Positions 9,056 to 18,785 of a stretch of 64,000 nucleotides of DNA are shown piece after piece. Origin of the DNA: Caballeronia pedi. Its GTDB lineage: Bacteria; Pseudomonadota; Gammaproteobacteria; Burkholderiales; Burkholderiaceae. The first letter of the stretch is position 1. Every line of letters begins with the position of its first letter. A program made the translations under genes and the position numbers. The stretch covers positions 186,001-250,000 of the forward strand of contig NZ_FCOE02000005.1 in NCBI RefSeq assembly GCF_001544915.2, read 5' to 3'. The notes under the pieces are model-generated. The model made no database searches. It was not told the origin of the DNA and saw only the letters and a program-made list of their open reading frames with translations.

Positions 9056-10339
9056 GTGACTCAGGATCTCCAGCAGCAAACGATTCTTCGCGACGCCATG
9101 CGGCGTCTGAACATGACCCGCGACGCGTTCGCTGCGCGCATCGGCGTGACGCGGCGGGCACTCGATACGTGGCTGCTGCCGGACGAGTCGCCGGAATCGC
9201 GCGCCATGCCGGAAATCGCGGCGCGCTATGTCGGCGAGATTCTGGGCGGTATGCCGGACGCGACGGCCAATACGCAAAGCGCATATCCGGCAATCGAATT
9301 CGAAGGCCGGCCGCAGTTGCTCTCGATCGACCAGTTTTCGCGCGAATCGGCCGAGGCGCTGTTCCGCACGGCGGACATGATGCAGCCCATCGCGCGCCGC
9401 AAGAAGATCACGCGCGTACTCGAAGGCGCGGTCCTCGCCAATCTGTTCTTCGAAGCCAGCACGCGCACTCGCGTGAGTTTCGGCTCGGCGTTCGCGCGGC
9501 TGGGCGGCTCGGTCTGCGACACGACCGGCTTCACTTTTTCGTCCATGGCGAAGGGCGAGTCGATCTACGACACGAGCCGCGTGATCAGCGGCTATGCGGA
9601 CGCGATCGTCGTGCGGCATCCGGAGCAAGGCTCGGTCGCCGAATTCGCGCGCGCGACCAACATTCCCGTCATCAATGCCGGCGACGGTCCCGGCGAGCAT
9701 CCGAGCCAGGCGCTGCTGGATCTGTACACGATCCAGCGCGAGTTCTCGCGGCTCGGAAAAATCGTGGATGGCGCGCATATCGCGATGGTCGGCGATCTCA
9801 AGTACGGCCGCACCGTGCATTCGCTCGCCAAGCTGCTCTCGCTCTACAAGGGGCTGAAGTTCACGCTCGTGTCGCCGCGCTCGCTGGAAATGCCGGCGCA
9901 TATCATCGATCGCATTGCGCGTGGCGATCACGTGATCGAACAGACGAGCGACCTGCGTGCGGGGCTCGCGGGCGCGGACGTCGTATACGCGACGCGCATC
10001 CAGAAAGAGCGTTTCGCCGATGAGTCCATCGAAGGCTATACGCCGGATTTCCAGATCAATCAGGCGCTCGTCGACGATGCGTGTGGTCGCGACACGCTCA
10101 TCATGCATCCGCTGCCGCGCGACAGCCGCCCCGGCGCGAACGATCTCGCCACCGATCTGAACCACGACTCGCGACTCGCGATCTTTCGCCAGACCGACAA
10201 TGGCATCGCCGTGCGGATGGCGATTTTCGCGGTGCTGCTGGGCGTCGAGCATCAGGTGCGCCATTCGATGCGCGACGCGGCGTGGAGATCGCCCGCTTCC
10301 ATCGGCCCGGACGATGCCGTGTTCCAGGGCTTCGATTGA
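9056..10339 (+). CDS. pyrB: Aspartate carbamoyltransferase with N-terminal helix-turn-helix domain
   Basis: The enzyme joins carbamoyl phosphate and aspartate in the first committed step of pyrimidine synthesis. The catalytic chain (from about residue 80) has the phosphate-binding STRTR (135-139), the KYGRTVHSL segment and HPLPR. At 427 aa it is over 100 residues longer than E. coli PyrB. Residues 8-62 form a Cro/XRE-like helix-turn-helix (LRDAMRRLNMTRDAFAARIG, then VTRRALDTWLL). I choose GTG 9056, 8 nt after GGGAG; a GTG at 9050 and a TTG at 9041 are too close to or overlap the ribosome site. No pyrI or pyrC-like subunit gene lies beside it. N-terminally extended forms occur, to my memory, across Burkholderiales. 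Autoregulation is my inference. Confidence 0.9.
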   Translation: MTQDLQQQTILRDAMRRLNMTRDAFAARIGVTRRALDTWLLPDESPESRAMPEIAARYVGEILGGMPDATANTQSAYPAIEFEGRPQLLSIDQFSRESAEALFRTADMMQPIARRKKITRVLEGAVLANLFFEASTRTRVSFGSAFARLGGSVCDTTGFTFSSMAKGESIYDTSRVISGYADAIVVRHPEQGSVAEFARATNIPVINAGDGPGEHPSQALLDLYTIQREFSRLGKIVDGAHIAMVGDLKYGRTVHSLAKLLSLYKGLKFTLVSPRSLEMPAHIIDRIARGDHVIEQTSDLRAGLAGADVVYATRIQKERFADESIEGYTPDFQINQALVDDACGRDTLIMHPLPRDSRPGANDLATDLNHDSRLAIFRQTDNGIAVRMAIFAVLLGVEHQVRHSMRDAAWRSPASIGPDDAVFQGFD

Positions 10340-10433
10340 TACGTTTTTTACACGCCGCACCCATCTCTTGGCGTGACGTTTACTAAAGGCGGCCTATGCT
10401 TCTACACAAGGAATACGTGATGGAGCAACGGTC

Positions 10434-10766
10434 ATGGATATGTCGCTTGCATGGGTTGCCAGCCGTGGAAAATTACACGCTGAAGGTTTCGGCGCGTGCC
10501 AGCGTGTTCGCATTCTGGCGCTGGCTCGATTCGCGGATAGTGAGGCCTCGCGAGAGCGTATACGCGCGCTGTTTCATTCTCCGCTCGGGATTTATGTGAG
10601 TCAGGCGCAGCGTGAAGGCTGTGAACTGCGGCTCGAATTCGATACGGCCAGCGAGGATCTCGCGTTCACGCTGCGTACGTTGAAACGGGTGCTGCCGGAA
10701 GCGCGTATAGAGGAAATCGCGCCGCGTGTGTTTGCGCATCGGGTCGGCACGCGCGGCGCGAGTTGA
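10434..10766 (+). CDS. Conserved hypothetical protein (110 aa)
   Basis: A 110-aa protein I do not recognise. It has GGAG 8 nt before ATG 10434, high Arg/Ala content, no signal peptide and no membrane helix. It starts 95 bp after pyrB. Its last 43 codons (10631-10758) are repeated almost exactly at 11404-11532 with a one-base insertion, so the downstream copy is a broken remnant. It is the left boundary gene of the BrnTA duplication. Confidence 0.6.
   Translation: MDMSLAWVASRGKLHAEGFGACQRVRILALARFADSEASRERIRALFHSPLGIYVSQAQREGCELRLEFDTASEDLAFTLRTLKRVLPEARIEEIAPRVFAHRVGTRGAS
10631..10758 (+). repeat. Direct repeat A, copy 1 (left end of BrnTA duplication)
   Basis: A 128-bp segment inside the 3' end of the small gene at 10434. 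It matches 11404-11532 with two substitutions and a one-base insertion. It marks the left edge of the unit whose tandem duplication created the second toxin-antitoxin module. Confidence 0.85.
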
Positions 10767-10770
10767 CAGC

Positions 10771-10953
10771 TCATGCTTTCGATGACTCGATCAGATCCGG
10801 GTGATGCTCACGCATGAATTCGGCGTAGGGCTTCATCCGCGCGAATTCTTCATCGGAAAGCTCCCATGTGTCCGGATCCATCGCAATGCCTCGGTTGATC
10901 GCTTCATTCTCTTCGGGCGTGGGAAGGATGAAGCCATGTACGGTTCTTTGCAT
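10771..10953 (-). CDS. brnA: BrnA-like antitoxin (module 1)
   Basis: A 60-aa BrnA-family antitoxin. The conserved core PTPEENEAINRGIAMDPDTW followed by LSDEEFARMKP fits the family, which neutralises BrnT by direct binding and represses the operon. It is shorter than many BrnA proteins and I see no clear C-terminal ribbon-helix-helix, so its DNA binding may be reduced. Its 5' end overlaps the toxin gene by 50 bp, the toxin-first order normal for BrnTA. Confidence 0.75.
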   Translation of the reverse strand: MQRTVHGFILPTPEENEAINRGIAMDPDTWELSDEEFARMKPYAEFMREHHPDLIESSKA

Positions 10954-11212
10954 CTCGATTTACCTCTCTGTCGTTGGCGCGGCGCAGGCTGATGATGCGC
11001 CGCGTCTCGTTTCTCCACGTGAAGACCACGCAGAATATTCGGCCGCGGATAGGCGTGTAGCCCACCTCACGAACCTCTCCATAATCCCGACGATCGTCTA
11101 CCTCCAACACGACACCGTCCCATGCGATCTCTCTCGCAAGGTCAAGCGACACGCCTTGCTGTATCCGATTGATCGCGTCCTTCAACGGGTCAAACGTGAT
11201 GTCGAAGTGCAT
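10904..11212 (-). CDS. brnT: BrnT-like ribonuclease toxin (module 1)
   Basis: A 102-aa BrnT-family toxin (RelE-like fold), an RNA-cleaving toxin that halts translation. The family landmarks are visible: FDPLKDAINRIQQGVSLDLA near the start, the DDRRDYGEVREVGYTPIRGR strand pair, and RRIISLRRANDREVNR near the end. It is 11 residues longer at the C-terminus than the module 2 toxin (91 aa). The first 34 residues differ from module 2 at one position only, but later residues diverge strongly. Confidence 0.8.
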   Translation of the reverse strand: MHFDITFDPLKDAINRIQQGVSLDLAREIAWDGVVLEVDDRRDYGEVREVGYTPIRGRIFCVVFTWRNETRRIISLRRANDREVNRDAKNRTWLHPSHARRE

Positions 11213-11386
11213 TCATTGTGGTTCCCAGAAGTAGAAGTGACAAGACACGAAAGTTCTGATTTGCGGATTGCGATTAATCCGAAGTCCGAACGATTTGCGT
11301 CACTTCATTTTTCTGAAAACCTCAAGGCTTCTCAATAGACCGATTGGCTACCGAGCACGTGTGATCCTGCAGTTCTTCCGACGACG
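11108..11386. repeat. Direct repeat B, copy 1 (brnT 5' part, promoter region, cdh tail)
   Basis: A 279-bp segment repeated at 11875-12153, offset 767 bp, with about eight mismatches by eye. It holds the first part of brnT, its upstream region and a 65-bp stray copy of the 3' end of the cdh gene (11322-11386), including its last 20 codons. Confidence 0.85.
11322..11386 (-). pseudogene. Stray 3' fragment of the cdh gene
   Basis: On the minus strand this encodes the same last 20 residues as the CDP-diacylglycerol diphosphatase at 12089 (SSEELQDH to SIEKP) and then stops. Nothing of the rest of the gene is here. It is a by-product of the tandem duplication and locates the joint at 11387-11403. 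Confidence 0.8.
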
Positions 11387-11403
11387 TGGGGCCATGAGTT
11401 ATC

Positions 11404-11532
11404 GCTCGAATTCGATACCGGCCAGCGAGGATCTCGCGTTCACGCTGCGTACGTTGAAACGGGTGCTGCCAGAAGCGCGTATAGAGGAGATCGCGCCGCG
11501 TGTGTTTGCGCATCGGGTCGGCACGCGCGGCG
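11404..11532 (+). pseudogene. Direct repeat A, copy 2: 3' remnant of the 10434 gene
   Basis: This matches 10631-10758 almost perfectly and ends in the same peptide (SEDLAFTLRTLKRVLPEA onward), but it lacks the first two thirds of the gene and carries a one-base C insertion at about 11419. A chance reading frame starting at 11268 fuses it to antisense of the cdh fragment. I regard that fusion as non-functional. Confidence 0.75.
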
Positions 11533-11543
11533 TGGGTTAAATG

Positions 11544-11720
11544 TCACGCTGCCGGAGGCTCGCAGACCATCGACCGTTGCTCATAAGCCGGGGATATCTT
11601 CAGTTGCAGGAAGTCATCGTAGGAAAGGTTCCAAGTATCCGGATCAAGTTCAATGCCCCGCTGAATCTCGGCCTCTTCTTCAGGCGTGGGAAGGATGAAT
11701 CCTTTATACGTTTGGTGCAT
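11544..11720 (-). CDS. brnA: BrnA-like antitoxin (module 2)
   Basis: A 58-aa BrnA-family antitoxin from ATG 11720; an ATG at 11747 would add 9 residues. The core PTPEEEAEIQRGIELDPDTW followed by LSYDDFLQLK matches module 1 in pattern but differs widely outside it, and the C-terminus is unrelated. It overlaps the toxin gene by 17 bp. The divergence from module 1 suggests the two antitoxins may not cross-neutralise. Confidence 0.72.
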   Translation of the reverse strand: MHQTYKGFILPTPEEEAEIQRGIELDPDTWNLSYDDFLQLKISPAYEQRSMVCEPPAA

Positions 11721-11979
11721 ATCGGTTAATCTCTCTTTTGTTGGCACGGCGCAGACTGATGATGCGCCGCGTTTTGTTTCTTAGCGTGTACACCACACAG
11801 AAAATGTGGCCGCGAATCGGCGTGAATCCGACCTCGTGAACCTCTCCGTAATCGCGACGACCGTCTAACCGCGGCACGACACCGTCCCATGCGATCTCTC
11901 TCGCAAGGTCAAGCGACACGCCATGCTGTATCCGATTGATCGCGTCCTTCAACGGGTCAAACGTGATGTCGAAGTGCAT
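11704..11979 (-). CDS. brnT: BrnT-like ribonuclease toxin (module 2)
   Basis: A 91-aa BrnT-family toxin, closest to the normal family length. It has the same landmarks as module 1 (FDPLKDAINRIQHGVSLDLA, RRIISLRRANKREINRYAP) and ends at the usual place. The nucleotide sequence of its first third and upstream region is nearly identical to module 1 while the remainder is clearly diverged. Both genes look intact. Confidence 0.8.
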   Translation of the reverse strand: MHFDITFDPLKDAINRIQHGVSLDLAREIAWDGVVPRLDGRRDYGEVHEVGFTPIRGHIFCVVYTLRNKTRRIISLRRANKREINRYAPNV

Positions 11980-12153
11980 TCATTGTGGTTCCCAGAAGTA
12001 GAAGTGACAAGACACGAAAGTTCTGATTTGCGGATTGCGATTAATCCGAAGTAAGAACGATTTGCGTCACTTCATTTTTCTGAAAACCTCACGGCTTTTC
12101 TATAGACCGATTGGCTACCGAGCACGTGTGATCCTGCAACTCTTCCGACGACG
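11875..12153. repeat. Direct repeat B, copy 2
   Basis: The second copy of 11108-11386. Its right end lies inside the intact cdh gene (12089-12153), so this copy holds the original junction and copy 1 the duplicated one. Confidence 0.85.
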
Positions 12154-12859
12154 CCCAGTTGCCCGTCTGGACGTGATCGTTGAGCAGAAAGAACACAGGC
12201 GCGCCATCGCCGCGCACGGCGCCCGCGAGCAACAGCGTCTGTTCGCCCATCGTCTGGCCGCGACGGGCCGCATAGGGAGCGACAAGCTTGAAGGGATCGG
12301 TATGGGCGAGATCGGCGTCGTCGATGCGCATCGCGCTGTAGACATGACCGCGCAGCCGCACCGGCAGCGGCGCCCACTCGGTGCCGATGCCCGGCCCCAC
12401 TTCGCGCAGCGTCTGCGCGACATCGGCCGCGAGGCAATCGATATGAATATGCAACTGGTTCTGCGTGCGTCCGCTCGCGGAATTGATCGCAAGCGAAACT
12501 TCATCGCGCGGCAATGTGCGACGCAGCGCGCGGTCCACATACACGCGCGCATGCCACGCATCGCGAAAGTAATTCGGCGCATTCGGTTGAAGCAACTCGG
12601 GACTTTCGATGCCGCTCACGCGCGCCGTCGGGATCAGCAGATATTGCGCGATGCCGACGATATCCTTCAACACCGCATAGCCGCCCCGAAGACTCACATC
12701 CGCGCATCTCTGCTGCACGTGCGCGCCCTCGGCGGCGGGCTCGCAGTAATCGTGGACGATCTCCCACAGCGCGTTCGGATTGGCCGCGCACGCGAGCGGC
12801 AGACAGAGGACGCCTAGCGCGGCGAGGAAGCGGAGTGTCGTTTTGCTTTTCATCGGCAT
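12089..12859 (-). CDS. cdh: CDP-diacylglycerol diphosphatase
   Basis: A 256-aa exported hydrolase that splits CDP-diacylglycerol into CMP and phosphatidate. It has a signal peptide (TLRFLAALGVLCLPLACA) and the family's HIT-like motif QLHIHIDC. Length is normal for the family. Two ATGs at 12859 and 12850 are possible, neither with a strong ribosome site. Its 3' end has been copied into the BrnTA duplication. Confidence 0.87.
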   Translation of the reverse strand: MPMKSKTTLRFLAALGVLCLPLACAANPNALWEIVHDYCEPAAEGAHVQQRCADVSLRGGYAVLKDIVGIAQYLLIPTARVSGIESPELLQPNAPNYFRDAWHARVYVDRALRRTLPRDEVSLAINSASGRTQNQLHIHIDCLAADVAQTLREVGPGIGTEWAPLPVRLRGHVYSAMRIDDADLAHTDPFKLVAPYAARRGQTMGEQTLLLAGAVRGDGAPVFFLLNDHVQTGNWASSEELQDHTCSVANRSIEKP

Positions 12860-12930
12860 GATCGGGCGGCGAAAGATAAACAGCCTGCCGGATTATGCTT
12901 GCAAGCGCGTGAAAGCGCTTCGAAACGCGA

Positions 12931-12963
12931 CAAAGCCCCGCGCCACGAGGACGCGGGGCTTTG
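12931..12963 (-). terminator. Hairpin after the pyrimidine degradation operon
   Basis: A perfect 12-bp stem, CAAAGCCCCGCG and CGCGGGGCTTTG with a 9-nt loop, lies 15 bp after the dihydropyrimidinase stop. The minus-strand copy has no long U run beyond the stem, so termination efficiency is uncertain. Confidence 0.75.
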
Positions 12964-12977
12964 TCGGCAAACGCGAC

Positions 12978-14501
<1,524 letters not shown>

Positions 14502-15989
14502 TCAGGCACTCAAAACGCCGGCCCGCGGGCTCCCCCGCAACTTCATCCACGACCCATAGACGATAGCAGCAAGTACGAGCCCCACGAACCACGCATACGT
14601 GTAGAGCGTATTGAAGAACCCCGGCACGCCCGGAAACGAAGCCGGAAACGCGGTATGCAAAAACCCCGGCAAATTCGGCAACACGCCGACCAGAAGCGCG
14701 ACGACCGCGGCGATATTCCATCCGCCGCTATACGAATACTCCCCGTCTTCATCGAAGAGTTCGCGATGATCGAGCTCTGTGCCGCGAATGAAAAAGTAAT
14801 CGACCATCATGATGCCCGCAACCGGCCCGAGCAGCGCCGAATACCCGACGAGCCAGGTAAAGATATATCCCTGCGTAGTCGCGAGAATCTTCCACGGCAT
14901 CATGACGATGGCGATCGTCGCCGTGATCATGCCGCCCGCGCGATAGGAAATCCCCTTCGGCCAGAGACTCGAAAAATCATAAGCAGGCCCAACGAGATTG
15001 GCAGCAAGATTGCAGCACATCGTATCGAGCGTGAGAATGACGAGCGCGATCCCCACGCCGATGCCCGTCATGCGGCTCGTGAGATCGATCGGGTCCCAGA
15101 TCGCCTTGCCATAGATCACGACCGTCGCCGAGGTCACGACGACCGAAATCACCGAGAGCAGCGCCATCGGAAAAGGCAGCCCGATCGATTGCCCGATCAT
15201 CTGATCGCGCTGCGAACGGGCAAAGCGCGTGAAGTCGGGAATATTGAGCGCGAGCGTCGCCCAGAAGCCGACCATCGCCGTGAGGCCCGGCCAGAACGTC
15301 GCCCAGAAAAGCCCTTCCTTCTTGCCGCCAACAACGAATTGCGAAGGCGCCGAGAGCATCGAGCCGATGCCGCCCGCCTTCGTCGTCGCCCACCAGACGA
15401 GCGCGACGCACATCACGACCTTGATCGGCGCCGACCAGCTTTCGAGCCAGCGAATCGAATCCGTGCCGTGCCAGATGAAGTAGAGCTGCAGCGCCCAGAA
15501 CACGAGAAAGCACGCGAGCTGACCGAGCGAAATATCGATCAGGGGCAGCGCCGCGCCGTGCATTGCGTTGCCGGTGAGGATATTCAGGAGCGTATAGATC
15601 GCACTGCCGCCCAGCCACGTTTGTATGCCGTACCATCCGCACGCGACGATCGCGCGCAACAATGCCGGCAGCTTCGCGCCCTGCGTGCCGAACGACGAGC
15701 GCACGAGCACCGCATACGGAATGCCGTGCTTCGCCCCCGCGTGGCCGATCAGTAACATCGGCACCAGCACGATCACGTTGCCGAGCAGCACCGTCGCGAC
15801 CGCCTGCCACGGCGACATGCCCTGATCGGTGAGACCCGCGGCCAGCATGTACGACGCAATGTTCATCACCATGCCGACCCATAGCGCCGCGAAGTGATAC
15901 CACTTCCAGGTGCGCTGCGCGGGGCCGGTGGGTGCGAGATCCTCGTTGTACAGACTGCTCGTCTCGACGTTATGCGCTGTCTGATTCAT
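14502..15989 (-). CDS. NCS1-family nucleobase/hydantoin permease
   Basis: A 12-helix symporter (495 aa) of the NCS1 family, which carries uracil, allantoin or hydantoins. Family features include WKWYHFAALWVGMVMNIASY at the first helix, GIQTWLGGSAIY and the ADYFFIRG-like segment MMVDYFFIRG. ATG 15989 has GGAG 8 nt upstream; a GTG 9 nt earlier is less well placed. Lying between preA and dihydropyrimidinase, it most likely imports uracil or thymine. Confidence 0.9.
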   Translation of the reverse strand: MNQTAHNVETSSLYNEDLAPTGPAQRTWKWYHFAALWVGMVMNIASYMLAAGLTDQGMSPWQAVATVLLGNVIVLVPMLLIGHAGAKHGIPYAVLVRSSFGTQGAKLPALLRAIVACGWYGIQTWLGGSAIYTLLNILTGNAMHGAALPLIDISLGQLACFLVFWALQLYFIWHGTDSIRWLESWSAPIKVVMCVALVWWATTKAGGIGSMLSAPSQFVVGGKKEGLFWATFWPGLTAMVGFWATLALNIPDFTRFARSQRDQMIGQSIGLPFPMALLSVISVVVTSATVVIYGKAIWDPIDLTSRMTGIGVGIALVILTLDTMCCNLAANLVGPAYDFSSLWPKGISYRAGGMITATIAIVMMPWKILATTQGYIFTWLVGYSALLGPVAGIMMVDYFFIRGTELDHRELFDEDGEYSYSGGWNIAAVVALLVGVLPNLPGFLHTAFPASFPGVPGFFNTLYTYAWFVGLVLAAIVYGSWMKLRGSPRAGVLSA

Positions 15990-16056
15990 CGGATGCACTC
16001 CGGTTGAGTATGCGGTTGATCATGGATATTCAACGACGACGAGCGCTACGTCATGT

Positions 16057-17343
16057 TTATGCCGCTTTCACGGACTCCTCCGCCACGACGCGGGCCGGAT
16101 TGTTCGGATGCGTGGTCCAGTTCGCGTATTCGCCCGCATCGACGCGTTCCATCGTGATGCACTGCTCGACCGGACACACGTGCATGCACAGATTGCAGCC
16201 GACGCATTCCGAGTCCACCACTTCGAAGTGCCGCTTGCCATCCTTCTCCTTCAGGATCGCCTGATGCGACGTGTCCTCGCAGGCGATATGACACAGCCCG
16301 CACTGAATGCACTTGTCCTGATCGATGCGCGCCTTGATGTCGTACTTGAGATTGAGATACTTCCAGTCCGTCACGTTCGCCACCGCGCGGCCGCGAATGT
16401 CGTCGAGCGTCGCGTAGCCTTTCTCGTCCATCCAGTTCGAAAGACCGTCGGCGAGATCGGAAACGATTCGAAAGCCGTAGTGCATCGCCGCTGTGCAGAC
16501 CTGAACGCTACCCGCGCCGAGCACCATGAACTCGGCCGCATCGCGCCAGGATGAAATGCCGCCGATGCCCGAGATCGGCAGATTCGGCGTCTCGGTATCG
16601 CGCGCGATTTCCGCGACCATGTTGAGCGCGATCGGCTTCACGGCCGGACCGCAATAGCCGCCGTGCGTGCCCTTGCCATCGACGGTCGGCATCGGCGCCA
16701 TCTGATCGAGATCGACCGCGACGATCGAATTGATCGTGTTGATCAGCGACACGCCATCCGCGCCACCCTTGAATGCCGCGCGCGAGCCCATGCGGATATC
16801 GCTGATGTTCGGCGTGAGCTTCACGAGGCACGGCAGCTTCGTGCCTTCCTTCACCCAGCGCGTGACCATCTCGATGTATTCGGGCACCTGTCCCACGGCC
16901 GCGCCCATGCCGCGCTCGCTCATTCCATGCGGGCAGCCGAAGTTCAATTCGACAGCGTCCGCGCCCGTATCCTCCACCTGCGTGAGGATCCACTTCCAGT
17001 CCTTTTCGTTGCACGGCACCATCAGCGAGACGATCAGCGCGCGGTCGGGCCAGTCACGCTTCACCTGTTCGATCTCGCGCAGGTTCACGTCCAGCGGACG
17101 GTCGGTGATCAGCTCGATGTTGTTCAGCCCCGCAATGCGTTGCCCGTTCCATTGCACCGCGCCGTAGCGCGAACTCACGTTGACGACGTGCGGATCGAGA
17201 CCGAGCGTCTTCCACACGACGCCGCCCCAGCCCGCTTCGAACGCGCGGTTGACGTTGTAGGCCTTGTCGGTCGGCGGCGCGGACGCGAGCCAGAAAGGAT
17301 TCGGCGACGTGATGCCGGCGATGTTGCAAGTCAGATCGGCCAT
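16057..17343 (-). CDS. preA: NAD-dependent dihydropyrimidine dehydrogenase subunit PreA
   Basis: The catalytic subunit that reduces uracil and thymine to the 5,6-dihydro compounds. It has an FMN-binding barrel related to dihydroorotate dehydrogenase with the catalytic cysteine in NFGCPHGMSERGMG, and a C-terminal 2[4Fe-4S] ferredoxin domain (CIQCGLCHIAC, CVGCNLCMHVCP). At 428 aa it is slightly longer than the E. coli protein. It follows preT by 21 bp; PreA and PreT form a heterotetramer. Confidence 0.95.
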   Translation of the reverse strand: MADLTCNIAGITSPNPFWLASAPPTDKAYNVNRAFEAGWGGVVWKTLGLDPHVVNVSSRYGAVQWNGQRIAGLNNIELITDRPLDVNLREIEQVKRDWPDRALIVSLMVPCNEKDWKWILTQVEDTGADAVELNFGCPHGMSERGMGAAVGQVPEYIEMVTRWVKEGTKLPCLVKLTPNISDIRMGSRAAFKGGADGVSLINTINSIVAVDLDQMAPMPTVDGKGTHGGYCGPAVKPIALNMVAEIARDTETPNLPISGIGGISSWRDAAEFMVLGAGSVQVCTAAMHYGFRIVSDLADGLSNWMDEKGYATLDDIRGRAVANVTDWKYLNLKYDIKARIDQDKCIQCGLCHIACEDTSHQAILKEKDGKRHFEVVDSECVGCNLCMHVCPVEQCITMERVDAGEYANWTTHPNNPARVVAEESVKAA

Positions 17344-17364
17344 GTTTTTTGTCTCCTTTATCGG

Positions 17365-18699
17365 TCAGGCGGCTTTGATCGCAGTCAGCTCGAACGAGGC
17401 GTCGATGGACGCCGCCGCGAGCTTGCCGTCCTGCACGGCCTGCACGGTGAGATCGAGTCCTTCATGGGTCGCGCAATCGCCGCCGGCCCACACTTTCGCG
17501 AGCGTCGTCTGACGGTTTTCATCGGTCACGATGCGCCCTTCGTCGAGCGTCAGCAGCGCCCGGTCGATGCCGATGGGCACGAGCGTCTGACCGATCGCCT
17601 TCAGCACCATGTCCGCTTCGATCACGAAGCGTTCCGTGTCACGCTCGAACTCGACGCCGGTCACGACACCGTTATCGCCGATCAAACGCACGGGCTTCGC
17701 GTGCGTGACGATACTCACGCCGTTGGTCTGCGCGAACTCGCGCTCGGCCCACGTCGCGCTCATGTTCTCGACGCCGCGCCGGTACGCCATCGTCACGTTC
17801 GTCGCGCCCAGCTTCCGGCTTTGCACGCAAGCATCGACCGCGGTATTGCCGCCGCCGATCACGACCACGCGCCGCCCGACCGGCACGCTCGCGAGGTCAT
17901 CGGCCTGACGCACTTGTTCGATGAAATCGACCGCGTCCATCACGCCATCGAGCGATGCGCCTTCGAGCGCGAGCTCACGCACGCCCGCGAGACCGAACGC
18001 GATGAACACCGCGTCGTACTGCTTGCGCAACTCGTCGAGCGTGAAGTCGCGGCCGAGCGACTGCCCCGTTTTGATCTCGATGCCACCGATCGAATACAGC
18101 CATTCGATCTCGCGCTGCGCGTAGTCCTCGATCGTCTTGTACGCGGCGATGCCGTATTCGTTGAGGCCGCCGGGCTTTTCGCGCGCATCGAAAATCACTG
18201 CGCGATGTCCGGCCAATGCAAGCCGATACGCGCACGCGAGGCCCGCCGGTCCTGCGCCGACGATCGCGATGCGTCTGCCCGTCTCCGGGGCGCGCTTGAA
18301 AAGCGGCTCGCCTTTGGCGATCGCCCAATCGGTCGCGTGACGCTGCAATGCGCCGATTTTCACGGGTTCGTCGCCCGGATGATTGCGCACGCAACTACCT
18401 TCGCAAAGAATCTCGGTCGGGCACACGCGCGCGCACATGCCGCCGAGCGGATTCGCCGACAGAATATCGACCGCCGCGCCCTTCAGATTGCCGTTGCCGA
18501 TCTTGCGGATGAAGCCGGGAATGTCGATGCTCGTCGGGCACGCCTGGATGCATGGCGCGTCATAGCAATAGTGGCAGCGGCTTGCAGCGGCCGCAGCAGC
18601 GGTGGCGTCGAGCAGCGGCGCGACGTCCGCGAATTCGCATGCGAGTTGCTCTTGCGTGAGGCGCTGGTTCGCGATATCGCCGGTCTGTTTCATGGTCAT
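17365..18699 (-). CDS. preT: Dihydropyrimidine dehydrogenase subunit PreT
   Basis: The electron-entry subunit (444 aa). N-terminal Fe-S cysteines (CHYCYDAPCIQACP, CARVCPTEILCEGSC) are followed by an FAD site (IAIVGAGPAGLACAYRLA) and an NAD site (VVVIGGGNTAVDAC), as in the GltD-like family. Start ATG 18699 has AAGGA 7 nt before it; the frame stays open 52 codons further up, but that part overlaps the previous gene. It passes electrons from NADH to PreA. Confidence 0.94.
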   Translation of the reverse strand: MTMKQTGDIANQRLTQEQLACEFADVAPLLDATAAAAAASRCHYCYDAPCIQACPTSIDIPGFIRKIGNGNLKGAAVDILSANPLGGMCARVCPTEILCEGSCVRNHPGDEPVKIGALQRHATDWAIAKGEPLFKRAPETGRRIAIVGAGPAGLACAYRLALAGHRAVIFDAREKPGGLNEYGIAAYKTIEDYAQREIEWLYSIGGIEIKTGQSLGRDFTLDELRKQYDAVFIAFGLAGVRELALEGASLDGVMDAVDFIEQVRQADDLASVPVGRRVVVIGGGNTAVDACVQSRKLGATNVTMAYRRGVENMSATWAEREFAQTNGVSIVTHAKPVRLIGDNGVVTGVEFERDTERFVIEADMVLKAIGQTLVPIGIDRALLTLDEGRIVTDENRQTTLAKVWAGGDCATHEGLDLTVQAVQDGKLAAASIDASFELTAIKAA

Positions 18700-18785
18700 G
18701 CGCGTTCCTTGTGAAGACGGTCGACTACCCGCCGTCCGCGTGTCGTGACGCGGACGGTTCTGAACGTGAATGAGAAAAGCGCTGC

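Noticed and set aside
8900..10360. A 486-codon frame antisense to pyrB
   Set aside because: High GC leaves long antisense frames open. The product is Arg/His-rich, has no domain, and mirrors pyrB exactly.
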